8,024 nucleotides of DNA, taken from NCBI GenBank assembly GCA_021731205.1, contig JAKFXV010000272.1:1-8024 (forward strand), given 5' to 3'. The stretch comes from Nocardioides sp. (lineage in GTDB: Bacteria > Actinomycetota > Actinomycetes > Propionibacteriales > Nocardioidaceae). Under the pieces are notes generated by a model that searched no databases, had not been told where the DNA came from, and was given only the letters and a program-made list of their open reading frames with translations. Within the stretch, counting starts at the first letter, position 1; each line of letters starts with the position of its first letter. Positions 1 through 8,024 of this stretch are shown here, in pieces. The position numbers and the translations under genes were made by a program.

Positions 1-385
1 ACGTCGGTCGCGGTGAACACAGCGAGGGAGGCGGCCTCCAGAGCGAGCATCCACGCGAAGTACGCCGCCGGGTTGCGGTCGTCGGCGTCGTGCCAGGAAG
101 CGAGCATCACCAGCGGCACGAGATCGGCAGTGAGGAGGACCATCACCAGGCCGAGCCCGTCCAGGCCCAGCGCGTAGTGCACGCCGAACGCCTTGATCCA
201 GGTATAGCGCTCCTCGAACTGCCAGCCACCGCCGACGTCGTACTGCAGCGCGATCACGGCGGCCAGCGCCAGGGTGACCCCGGAGCAGGCCAGCGCGACC
301 TGCCGGGCGACATCGCGAGCTGTGAAGGCCGTGCCGATCGCACCGATCAGCGGGACGAGGATCAGGATCGTCAGAATCGAGGAGG

Positions 386-389
<4 letters not shown>
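1..389 (-). CDS. nuoM: NADH-quinone oxidoreductase subunit M, N-terminal part (partial)
   Basis: The first 129 codons are present; the rest runs off the left edge. Hand translation gives [19 protein letters not shown] as the first membrane helix. A second helix (about 31-50), an extracytoplasmic stretch with [11 protein letters not shown], the typical segment [20 protein letters not shown], and a helix beginning [20 protein letters not shown] follow. The D-G-[LI]-[GS]-L motif and this helix order are characteristic of NuoM (antiporter-like subunit, ND4 homologue). The conserved channel glutamate of the following helix (E144 in E. coli) should lie just outside the window and cannot be checked. 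The ATG overlaps the nuoL stop as ATGA. There is only a weak purine stretch (GGCGGTG) upstream, consistent with coupling to nuoL translation. Confidence 0.93.
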
Positions 390-2368
<1,979 letters not shown>

Positions 2369-2378
2369 CAACGTCTGG

Positions 2379-2383
2379 CCCCT
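2379..2383 (-). promoter_or_regulatory. Ribosome binding site of nuoL (AGGGG), overlapping the nuoK stop
   Basis: Minus-strand TAGGGG combines the nuoK TAG stop with a purine-rich AGGGG. It lies seven bases before the TTG at 2371 and ten bases before the ATG at 2368. The spacing is compatible with either codon, so the start of nuoL is uncertain by one residue. A terminating ribosome would sit directly on this site. Confidence 0.55.
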
Positions 2384-2681
2384 AGTACTTCAACAGATTC
2401 GCGTCGTCGACCGAGGCCGAACGGCGGGAGCGGAAGATGGTCATGATGATGGCCAGCCCGACGACGACCTCGGCGGCGGCGACGACCATCACGAAGAAGG
2501 CGGCGATCTGACCATCGAGGTTTCCGTGCTGCTTGGCGAAGGTCACCAGTGCGAGATTCGAGGCGTTCAGCATCAACTCCACGCACATGAACACGACGAT
2601 GGCGTTGCGGCGGGTGAGCACGCCGACGCAACCGATCGTGAAGAGGATCGCGGACAGCACGATGTACGGCGTGAGGCTCAC
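2382..2681 (-). CDS. nuoK: NADH-quinone oxidoreductase subunit K (small antiporter-like membrane subunit)
   Basis: This 99-residue, three-helix membrane protein is related to MnhC/MrpC and is part of the central proton channel. It has the two membrane glutamates essential in the family: E35 in the second helix ([16 protein letters not shown], 31-46) and E71 in the third ([17 protein letters not shown], 62-78). Length matches the family (about 100). The C-terminus ends in a short charged tail. The GTG start at 2681 makes a GTGA overlap with nuoJ and is preceded by GGAGG four bases upstream. The TAG stop is followed by a short gap before nuoL, the only non-overlapping junction in the window. 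Confidence 0.98.
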   Translation of the reverse strand: MSLTPYIVLSAILFTIGCVGVLTRRNAIVVFMCVELMLNASNLALVTFAKQHGNLDGQIAAFFVMVVAAAEVVVGLAIIMTIFRSRRSASVDDANLLKY

Positions 2682-3523
2682 TGGTCCTCCCCCGTCGGAT
2701 CGGGGTTTCGAGACGCTCGCTCCGGTTCCTGAGGAGGCGCGTCAGCGCCGGCTCGTTGGCCGACCACCGGACTGCCTCCGGCGAGCTGCCGTTCGATGTC
2801 TTCGATGTTCTCGGCGAGCGCTGGAGCGGAGCGCACCGAGCCGCGAGCCGCGAGCACCCGGGAGATCGACGCGTCGGCCACGGTGCCATCGGGCAGCAGC
2901 GCCGGAGTGTCGACGGCGTTGTGCCGGGCGAACACACCGGGAGAGGGCAGCGGTCCCAGGGGTTTGCCCGTGTCGGCGTAGTCACGCATCCGCTGGCGCG
3001 CCACCGAGGCCTGGCTCTCCCGAGGCTCGAGCCGCTCGCGATGCGCCAGCACCATGGCGCCCAGGGCCGCGGTGATCAGCAGTGCGCTGGTGACTTCGAA
3101 CGCGAACACGTAGCGGCTGAACATGATGTTCGCCAGCCCTTGGATGTTGCCGTCGGCGTTGACGTCGCCGAGGCCGCGGGCCACCCCGAGCGAAGCTTGC
3201 GTCGCCGCGGTGACGAGCAACATGCCGAGCACCACCCCGGTGCCGAGCGCGAGCGCCCGCTGACCCTTGAGCGTTTCGACGACCGAGTCGGAGGCGTCGA
3301 CGCCCACGAGCATCAAGACGAACAGGAACAACATCAAGATCGCGCCGGTGTAGACGATGATCTGCACTGCGAACAGGAAGGGCGCCTCCAAGACGGCGTA
3401 CAGCACCGCGAGGCCGATCATCACGATCGCCAACAGCAAGGCGGCGTGCACCGCCTTGCGCACGAACAAGATGCCCAGCGCGGCCAGCACCATGATCGGC
3501 GCGAGGATCCAGAACGCGGTCAC
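2678..3523 (-). CDS. nuoJ: NADH-quinone oxidoreductase subunit J (membrane subunit), with long C-terminal tail
   Basis: This 281-residue membrane subunit lies between NuoH/A and NuoK/N and takes part in coupling quinone reduction to proton pumping. Five hydrophobic helices are visible within the first 162 residues. The third contains the family signature [20 protein letters not shown] (51-70), including the conserved Tyr58 and the glycine of the pi-bulge region. After residue 162 the protein becomes hydrophilic for about 119 residues, rich in A, P, R, D and E, with no obvious domain. Short family members such as the E. coli one, about 184 residues, lack such a tail; tails like this are, as I recall, common in actinobacterial NuoJ. 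The GTG start at 3523 overlaps the nuoI stop (GTGA) with only a weak GGGGTG upstream, which suggests translational coupling. The TGA at 2680-2678 overlaps the nuoK GTG. Confidence 0.96.
   Translation of the reverse strand: MTAFWILAPIMVLAALGILFVRKAVHAALLLAIVMIGLAVLYAVLEAPFLFAVQIIVYTGAILMLFLFVLMLVGVDASDSVVETLKGQRALALGTGVVLGMLLVTAATQASLGVARGLGDVNADGNIQGLANIMFSRYVFAFEVTSALLITAALGAMVLAHRERLEPRESQASVARQRMRDYADTGKPLGPLPSPGVFARHNAVDTPALLPDGTVADASISRVLAARGSVRSAPALAENIEDIERQLAGGSPVVGQRAGADAPPQEPERASRNPDPTGEDQ
2686..2690 (-). promoter_or_regulatory. Ribosome binding site of nuoK (GGAGG)
   Basis: Minus-strand GGGGGAGGACCA precedes the GTG at 2681, with four bases between GGAGG and the start. It lies within the last codons of nuoJ and supports the GTG start that gives the four-base overlap. 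Confidence 0.7.
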
Positions 3524-4089
3524 GACGTCACCCCGGTCTCGGGCTCCGGGAGCGGGTCAGACAGGACCGACTCGGGCACGAAGGCACCGAGGTAGTACGC
3601 CTTGTCGTCAGCGCCGAGCCGCATCGGATGCGGCGGCTGCTCCATCCCCGGGAGCAACGGCGCCAGCAGGTCGGACTTCTCGTAGATCAGGTCCGCCCGG
3701 TTGTTGTCGGCGAGTTCGTACTCGTTGGTCATCGTCAGGGCCCGGGTGGGGCAGGCCTCGATGCACAGCCCGCACAGGATGCAGCGCAGGTAGTTGATCT
3801 GGTAGACGCGGCCGTAGCGCTCGCCCGGACTGAAGCGCTCCTCCTCGGTGTTCGAGGCCCCCTCGACATAGATCGCGTCGGCCGGGCACGCCCAGGCGCA
3901 CAGTTCGCAGCCGATGCACTTCTCCAGCCCGTCGGGCCACCGGTTGAGCTGATGGCGTCCGTGGAACCGAGGTGCGGTGGGCAGCTTCTCGAAGGGGTAC
4001 TGCTCGGTCACGACCTTGCGGAACATCGTGCGGAAGGTGACTCCGAACCCGGCGATCGGGTCCCAGTAGTCCTCCTTGATGGTGCCCAT
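3520..4089 (-). CDS. nuoI: NADH-quinone oxidoreductase subunit I (2x[4Fe-4S] ferredoxin-like subunit)
   Basis: This 189-residue protein holds clusters N6a and N6b, which pass electrons to N2 and so to quinone. Two classical ferredoxin motifs are present: C58-x2-C61-x2-C64-x3-C68-P and C103-x2-C106-x2-C109-x3-C113-P. In this fold the last Cys of each motif ligates the other cluster. The N-terminal 45 residues include the usual helix and the segment around residues 40-44 (PRFHG) that contact NuoH and NuoB/D. The C-terminus is a short acidic, proline-containing tail. Length is close to the family norm (about 160-220). The ATG at 4089 overlaps the nuoH stop by one base and has a strong purine-rich Shine-Dalgarno site just upstream. 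The TGA at 3522-3520 overlaps the GTG of nuoJ. No ligand is missing. Confidence 0.98.
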   Translation of the reverse strand: MGTIKEDYWDPIAGFGVTFRTMFRKVVTEQYPFEKLPTAPRFHGRHQLNRWPDGLEKCIGCELCAWACPADAIYVEGASNTEEERFSPGERYGRVYQINYLRCILCGLCIEACPTRALTMTNEYELADNNRADLIYEKSDLLAPLLPGMEQPPHPMRLGADDKAYYLGAFVPESVLSDPLPEPETGVTS

Positions 4090-5402
4090 CAGCCCTCCTC
4101 CACCTTGGTCGCGTCAGTGCGAGGGGTCTCGAACTGCAGTGCCGCTGCGGCGCCGCGGACGGCTCCCCCGGCCGGCATCGGTGGCACGGGGAAACCCCCG
4201 GCGAACGGATCCGCGACGTCGGCGTCGGTCGTCACGTCCTGGTCGGCGGCCGCCGTGCCGAGCAGGGACAGCACCAAGAACACCGCAGCCAGCAGGCCGA
4301 GCCCGATGATCAGCTCCGTGCGACCCAGGGTTCCGGAGTCGGACAGCGTCTTGACCGATGCGACCGCAACGATCCACAGCAACGAGACGGGGATCAGCCG
4401 CTTCCAGCCGAAGGCCATGAACTGGTCATAGCGCAAGCGAGGCAGTGAGCCGCGCAGCCAGATGAACAAGAAGATGAACAGCATCACCTTGCCGAGGAAC
4501 CACAGCACCGGCCAGTAGCCGCTCTCGGCGCCCGGCCAGACGTGCACCAGCCCCCAGGGCGCGTGCCAACCGCCCAGGAACAAGGTCGTTGCCAGTGCCG
4601 AGACGGTGGTCATGTTGATGTATTCGGCGAGGAAGAACAGCGCGAACTTGAGCGAGGAGTACTCCGTATGGAAGCCGCCGACGAGCTCGCCCTCGGCTTC
4701 GGGGAGGTCGAAGGGTGCTCGGTTCGTCTCGCCCACCATCGAGATGACGTAGATGACGAACGACGGCATCAACAACAGCGCGAACCACCAGTCGGTCTGC
4801 GCCTCGACGATTTCCGAGGTCGACATGGAGCCGGCGTACAAGAAGACACCGACCAGCGCCAGGCCCATCGCCACCTCGTAGGAGATCATCTGCGCACTCG
4901 AGCGCAGACCCCCCAGCAAGGAGTACGTCGACCCGGAGGACCAGCCGCCGAGCACGATGCCGTAGATGCCGATCGAGGCGATCGCCATCACGAACAACAC
5001 CGCCACCGGCATGTCGGTCAGCTGCAGCGGCGTGGTGATGTCGGACCAGGGGACCTTCACCTCGGGTCCGAGCGGGATGACGGCGAACGTCACGAAAGCC
5101 GGGATCGTCGCGATGACGGGCGCCGCCAAGAAGACCACCTTGTCGGCGGCCTTGGGAATGATGTCCTCCTTGAGCGCCAGCTTGACGCCGTCGGCCAACG
5201 ACTGCAGCAGTCCGAAGGGGCCGTGCACGTTGGGCCCGATCCGGTGCTGCATGCGTGCGACGACACGGCGCTCGGCCCAGATGTTGAACAGGGTCAGCAC
5301 GACCAACAGGGCGAAGATCAGGACCGACTTGAGGATGACCAGCCACAGCGGGTCCTGGCCGAATGCGCTCAGGTCGTCGGCCGCGAGGATGGTCGCGCTC
5401 AC
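4089..5402 (-). CDS. nuoH: NADH-quinone oxidoreductase subunit H (membrane subunit at the quinone site)
   Basis: This 437-residue integral membrane protein forms much of the quinone-binding cavity and joins the peripheral arm to the membrane arm. Conserved family blocks are clear: [16 protein letters not shown] (43-58) followed by [20 protein letters not shown] (61-80), then [20 protein letters not shown] (225-244) with its acidic residues E225, D232, E235, E237 and E239, and [12 protein letters not shown] (323-334). About eight to nine hydrophobic helices are visible, the last at roughly 362-384. After it comes a hydrophilic tail of about 50 residues with the motif GGFPVPPMP (402-410). The frame is open up to 5489, but the GTG at 5402 is the best start: it makes a GTGA overlap with the nuoG stop and has AGGGAG seven bases upstream. 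The stop shares one base with the nuoI ATG (TGATG). Confidence 0.97.
   Translation of the reverse strand: MSATILAADDLSAFGQDPLWLVILKSVLIFALLVVLTLFNIWAERRVVARMQHRIGPNVHGPFGLLQSLADGVKLALKEDIIPKAADKVVFLAAPVIATIPAFVTFAVIPLGPEVKVPWSDITTPLQLTDMPVAVLFVMAIASIGIYGIVLGGWSSGSTYSLLGGLRSSAQMISYEVAMGLALVGVFLYAGSMSTSEIVEAQTDWWFALLLMPSFVIYVISMVGETNRAPFDLPEAEGELVGGFHTEYSSLKFALFFLAEYINMTTVSALATTLFLGGWHAPWGLVHVWPGAESGYWPVLWFLGKVMLFIFLFIWLRGSLPRLRYDQFMAFGWKRLIPVSLLWIVAVASVKTLSDSGTLGRTELIIGLGLLAAVFLVLSLLGTAAADQDVTTDADVADPFAGGFPVPPMPAGGAVRGAAAALQFETPRTDATKVEEG
4094..4099 (-). promoter_or_regulatory. Ribosome binding site of nuoI (AGGAGG)
   Basis: On the minus strand the sequence GGTGGAGGAGGGCTG directly precedes the nuoI ATG. 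The full AGGAGG ends four bases before the start, inside the last codons of nuoH. It is the strongest Shine-Dalgarno match in the window and supports the ATG at 4089. Confidence 0.75.
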
Positions 5403-7909
5403 GCGTCGGCTCCCTTCACGACCACGCCGCTCCCCGGGCTGGCCAGGTCGGCTAGCACCCCGTTGCCGACCGAGTTGGCCGGCACCCACACCACGGCGTC
5501 GGGGAGGTCGGCCACCTCGACAGGAAGCGTGATCGAACCTCGGTCGCCGGTGAGCGTCACCGAGGACGGTGAGCCGAGTCCGACGTGTGCCGCCGCATTG
5601 ACCCTGGCCACCGGCCGACGCGCGGTGCCGCGCAGATGCTCGTCACCGGCCTGGAGACTGCCGTTGTCGAGCAACTGCTTCCAGCTGGCCAACACCCACT
5701 GACCCTTGCGCAGGGCCTTGGGCTTGACCGCGCGCGGCGCGCGTTTGGGGGCCGGCTTCTTCGACTTCGCTGCGGCACCGTCCCACGGCCCGAGCGAGAT
5801 CATGTCGGCCCGAGCGTCGGCGACCGTGCGGAACCCCAGCGAGGCGCCGAGCTCCTCGGCGATGCCTTCGAGGATCCGGACCTCGGGCAGCGAGTTCGGG
5901 TTGGTGAAGACCGCGTCGAAGCTTCGCGGCCGGCCCTCCCAGTTGACGAACGTCCCGGCCTTGTCGCTGACCGGCGCCACGGGGAACACCACGTCGGCGA
6001 CCCGCGTGATGTCGGTCTCGCGCAGCTCCAGGCTGATCACGAACGGAGCCCGGTCGATCGCGGCGCGAGCGGCCGCAGGGTCGGCCAGGTCACTCAACTC
6101 CACGCCGGCGATCACGACCGCACCGATCTCGTCGCCGGTGGAGTTCTCGAGCTCGCTGTCACCGAGCAACGCGAGGATCTGGTCGGTGCTGCGACCGACC
6201 CGGTCCGGGAGCGAGTCGACGCCCCAGGAAGCAGCGGTGTCGACCCGAGCCGCGGCGTCGGAGACGAGGCGACCGCCGGGCAGCAGGTTGGGGAGGCAGC
6301 CGGCCTCGACCGCTCCGCGGTCGCCGGCCCGGCGCGGCACCCAGGCGAACCCGCCTCCCGCCTGGTCGGCCAACGCCTTGGCCGCGGCGAGCCCACCCGG
6401 CGTCAGACCCAGCCGCTCACCGGCCAGCACGACCGTGGTCGGGTCCAGGGCGAACTCGGAGTTGTGGCCGCCGAGGGCGGCGAGTGCCGCGGCCTCGTGG
6501 CCGGGAACGGTCGAGATCACGTGGGCATCGAGCTTCATCAGCCCCCGCGAGGTGTACGGCGCGACGGCGACGACGCGGGTGCCTGCACGCACCGCCTTGC
6601 GTAGCCGCAGGAAGATCGCGCCGGCCTCCTCCTCGGGATCGAGCCCGGCGAGGATCACCGTCGAGGCGGCTTCGAGCGACGCGTACGTCGCCCCTCCGGC
6701 GGCACCGAGTCCATGCAGCGCGACGTGAGTGGCGAGGAAGTCGGCTTCCTCGGCGGAGTAGGGGCGAGCGCGGAAGTCGATGTCGTTGGTGTTCAGCGCA
6801 ACTCGCGCGAACTTGCTGTAGGCGTAGGCGTCCTCAGCGGTGAGGCGGCCACCGGTCAGCACCGCCCGCGACTTCGCCGATGCGAGGCCGCGTGCGGCAA
6901 CCGCGAAGGCTTCGGGCCACGACGCCGGGCGCAGGTCGCCCGTGTCGGCGTCGCGCACCAACGGGTGCCGCAGCCGGTCCGCGGCGTGGGCGTACTGGAA
7001 GGCGAAGCGGTCCTTGTCGGTGATCCACTCCTCGTTGACCTCCGGGTCGTTGCCGGAGAGCCGGCGCATCACCTTGCCGCGACGGTGGTCGACCCGGATC
7101 GCCGAGCCGCACGCGTCGTGCTCGGCGATGGCGGGACTGGAGACGAGGTCGAAAGGTCGCGAGCGGAAGCGGTACTCCGCCGAGGTGAGCGCGCCGACCG
7201 GGCAGATCTGGATCGTGTTGCCCGAGAAGTAGCTCTCGAAGGGTTCCTTCTCGTAGATCCCCACCTGTTGCAGCGCGCCGCGTTCGATCAGGGCGATGAA
7301 CGGATCTCCGGCGATCTCCTCCGAGAACCGGGTGCAGCGAGCACACAAGACGCAGCGCTCCCTATCGAGCAGCACCTGGGAGTTGATGTTGATCGGCTTC
7401 GGGTAGGTCCGCTTGACGCCGCCCCCCTCGGCGAACCGGGATTCCCCCCGGCCGTGGGTCATCGCCTGGTTCTGCAGCGGACACTCCCCGCCCTTGTCGC
7501 AGACCGGGCAGTCGAGCGGGTGATTGACGAGCAGGAACTCCATCACACCCTGTTGGGCCTTGTCGGCGCCCTTGGATGAGATCTGTGTGCGCACCTCCAT
7601 GCCCGGGCTGACCGGCAGGGTGCAGGAGGCCTGCGGTTTCATCCGGCCGGGCGGACCCTGCATCTGGCGTAGCGAACCGTCCGGGCCGGGCAGAGCGACC
7701 TCGACCAGACACTGCCGGCAGGCACCCACCGGAGCAAGCAGGGGGTGGTCGCAGAAGCGCGGGATCTCCACCCCGATCTGCTCGGCGGCACGGATCACCA
7801 AGGTGCCCTTGGGCACGCTGACCGACACCCCGTCGATCGTCAGCGACACGAGGCCGGGCACCGGGGGATCGGTGTGGGCCAGCTCGGTCGACTTCGCGTT
7901 CGGTGTCAT
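5399..7909 (-). CDS. nuoG: NADH-quinone oxidoreductase subunit G (iron-sulfur subunit of peripheral arm)
   Basis: This 836-residue protein carries electrons from NuoF toward NuoI. It begins with a ferredoxin-like 2Fe-2S domain (ligands C53, C64, C67, C96 for N1b). Next come the His-Cys3 site of cluster N5 (H130, C134, C137, C143) and the N4 4Fe-4S site (C186, C189, C192, C236). A molybdopterin-oxidoreductase-like domain fills roughly residues 255-710; as usual for complex I it should be structural only. A very basic linker (715-735) leads to a C-terminal MopB-CT-like beta domain (about 750-833). The four Cys of the optional N7 cluster are absent: the aligned positions are A262, D265, S269 and T297. 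I chose the ATG at 7909 because it overlaps the nuoF stop as ATGA. An in-frame GTG at 7936 lies inside nuoF and is less likely. The stop at 5401-5399 overlaps the nuoH start. Length is within the usual family range. Confidence 0.97.
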   Translation of the reverse strand: MTPNAKSTELAHTDPPVPGLVSLTIDGVSVSVPKGTLVIRAAEQIGVEIPRFCDHPLLAPVGACRQCLVEVALPGPDGSLRQMQGPPGRMKPQASCTLPVSPGMEVRTQISSKGADKAQQGVMEFLLVNHPLDCPVCDKGGECPLQNQAMTHGRGESRFAEGGGVKRTYPKPININSQVLLDRERCVLCARCTRFSEEIAGDPFIALIERGALQQVGIYEKEPFESYFSGNTIQICPVGALTSAEYRFRSRPFDLVSSPAIAEHDACGSAIRVDHRRGKVMRRLSGNDPEVNEEWITDKDRFAFQYAHAADRLRHPLVRDADTGDLRPASWPEAFAVAARGLASAKSRAVLTGGRLTAEDAYAYSKFARVALNTNDIDFRARPYSAEEADFLATHVALHGLGAAGGATYASLEAASTVILAGLDPEEEAGAIFLRLRKAVRAGTRVVAVAPYTSRGLMKLDAHVISTVPGHEAAALAALGGHNSEFALDPTTVVLAGERLGLTPGGLAAAKALADQAGGGFAWVPRRAGDRGAVEAGCLPNLLPGGRLVSDAAARVDTAASWGVDSLPDRVGRSTDQILALLGDSELENSTGDEIGAVVIAGVELSDLADPAAARAAIDRAPFVISLELRETDITRVADVVFPVAPVSDKAGTFVNWEGRPRSFDAVFTNPNSLPEVRILEGIAEELGASLGFRTVADARADMISLGPWDGAAAKSKKPAPKRAPRAVKPKALRKGQWVLASWKQLLDNGSLQAGDEHLRGTARRPVARVNAAAHVGLGSPSSVTLTGDRGSITLPVEVADLPDAVVWVPANSVGNGVLADLASPGSGVVVKGADA
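5410..5415 (-). promoter_or_regulatory. Ribosome binding site of nuoH (AGGGAG)
   Basis: Minus-strand AGGGAG lies seven bases before the GTG at 5402, within the last codons of nuoG. It decides in favour of this start over the open frame that extends upstream to 5489 inside nuoG. Confidence 0.65.
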
Positions 7910-8024
7910 GCCTCGACCCCCACCGGCTCTGCCCACAGCGTCGACGCTGCGGGATCGAACGGACAGCCACCGTGTTCGAGGTGGGCCAGGTATTCATCGC
8001 GGAAGAACTCGATCGACGAGGTGA
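7906..8024 (-). CDS. nuoF: NADH-quinone oxidoreductase subunit F, C-terminal end (partial)
   Basis: Only the last 38 codons and the TGA stop (7908-7906) are in the window; the 5' part lies beyond the right edge. I translated this stretch by hand. It contains SSIEFFRDEYLAHLE, then HGGCPFDP, and ends in GVEA. The pattern of a helix with F-R-x-E-Y followed by a Cys-Pro-Phe is typical of the extreme C-terminus of NuoF. NuoF is the FMN and 4Fe-4S subunit that oxidises NADH in the peripheral arm; its NADH, FMN and N3 cluster motifs are outside the window. The stop codon overlaps the nuoG start as ATGA, which fits the canonical nuoF-nuoG order. The identification rests on this short tail plus gene order, and both agree. 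Confidence 0.88.
   Translation of the reverse strand, partial: TSSIEFFRDEYLAHLEHGGCPFDPAASTLWAEPVGVEA

Noticed and set aside
2756..3595. 279-codon plus-strand open frame opposite nuoJ
   Set aside because: Same antisense register and same His/Arg/Glu/Gln-rich composition; it spans a clear nuoJ gene and the nuoJ/nuoI junction.
5403..5489. Upstream extension of nuoH into nuoG (29 residues)
   Set aside because: The extension is a Gly/Arg-rich read-through of another frame of nuoG. The GTG at 5402 has a good ribosome binding site and a GTGA overlap.
5726..5745. CG-rich near-palindromic run that could look like a hairpin or binding site
   Set aside because: It lies inside nuoG codons for the basic Arg/Ala/Pro linker, is followed by no T-run, and is expected by chance in such G+C-rich sequence.
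5585..6604. 339-codon plus-strand open frame opposite nuoG (and a similar one at 6713-7579)
   Set aside because: Antisense register shadows of nuoG. The first ends at a single sense CTA codon, as the codon-bias explanation predicts.
5770..7144. Possible active molybdenum enzyme in the nuoG molybdopterin-like domain
   Set aside because: The domain is a standard part of NuoG, and its position between nuoF and nuoH with intact N1b, N5 and N4 motifs makes a separate formate dehydrogenase-type activity unlikely.
7907..7936. Upstream GTG start for nuoG giving nine extra residues
   Set aside because: It lies inside the nuoF coding end, and the extra residues are Gly/Arg-rich and unlike a NuoG N-terminus. 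The ATG at 7909 gives the ATGA overlap seen elsewhere in the operon.

Overview
The window is an 8 kb slice from the middle of a bacterial nuo operon, which encodes the proton-pumping NADH:quinone oxidoreductase (respiratory complex I, NDH-1). All genes lie on the minus strand. Read from high to low coordinates the order is nuoF (3' end only), nuoG, nuoH, nuoI, nuoJ, nuoK, nuoL and nuoM (5' part only). This is the canonical bacterial F-G-H-I-J-K-L-M order. Coding sequence fills essentially the whole window, and there is no non-coding stretch longer than about 13 bases.

The sequence is strongly G+C rich. Its proteins show traits I associate with actinobacterial complex I: a long hydrophilic C-terminal tail on NuoJ, a NuoH tail containing a GGFPVPP motif, and a NuoG with a C-terminal MopB-CT-like domain. 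A high-G+C actinobacterium, perhaps of the Nocardioides/Propionibacteriales type, is the best guess. The genus-level part of that is inference from memory and weak.

Layout from upstream to downstream: 8024-7906 is the NuoF C-terminus; 7909-5399 is NuoG, the iron-sulfur subunit of the peripheral arm; 5402-4089 is NuoH, which forms the quinone site with the arm; 4089-3520 is NuoI, with two 4Fe-4S clusters; 3523-2678 is NuoJ; 2681-2382 is NuoK; 2368-386 is NuoL; 389-1 is the NuoM N-terminus. NuoF, NuoG and NuoI carry electrons from NADH toward quinone. NuoH, J, K, L and M are membrane subunits that couple this to proton pumping.

Six of the seven gene junctions overlap, as ATGA, GTGA or TGATG. 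The exception is nuoK/nuoL, which has a gap of 10-13 nt with a Shine-Dalgarno-like AGGGG overlapping the nuoK stop. This points to one polycistronic message with translational coupling. I see no internal promoter, terminator, RNA gene, repeat, mobile element or CRISPR.

I found no novel system here. The most notable feature is that NuoG lacks all four cysteine ligands of the optional N7 cluster while keeping the surrounding sequence. Lesser points are a very basic linker in NuoG and the tails on NuoJ and NuoH.
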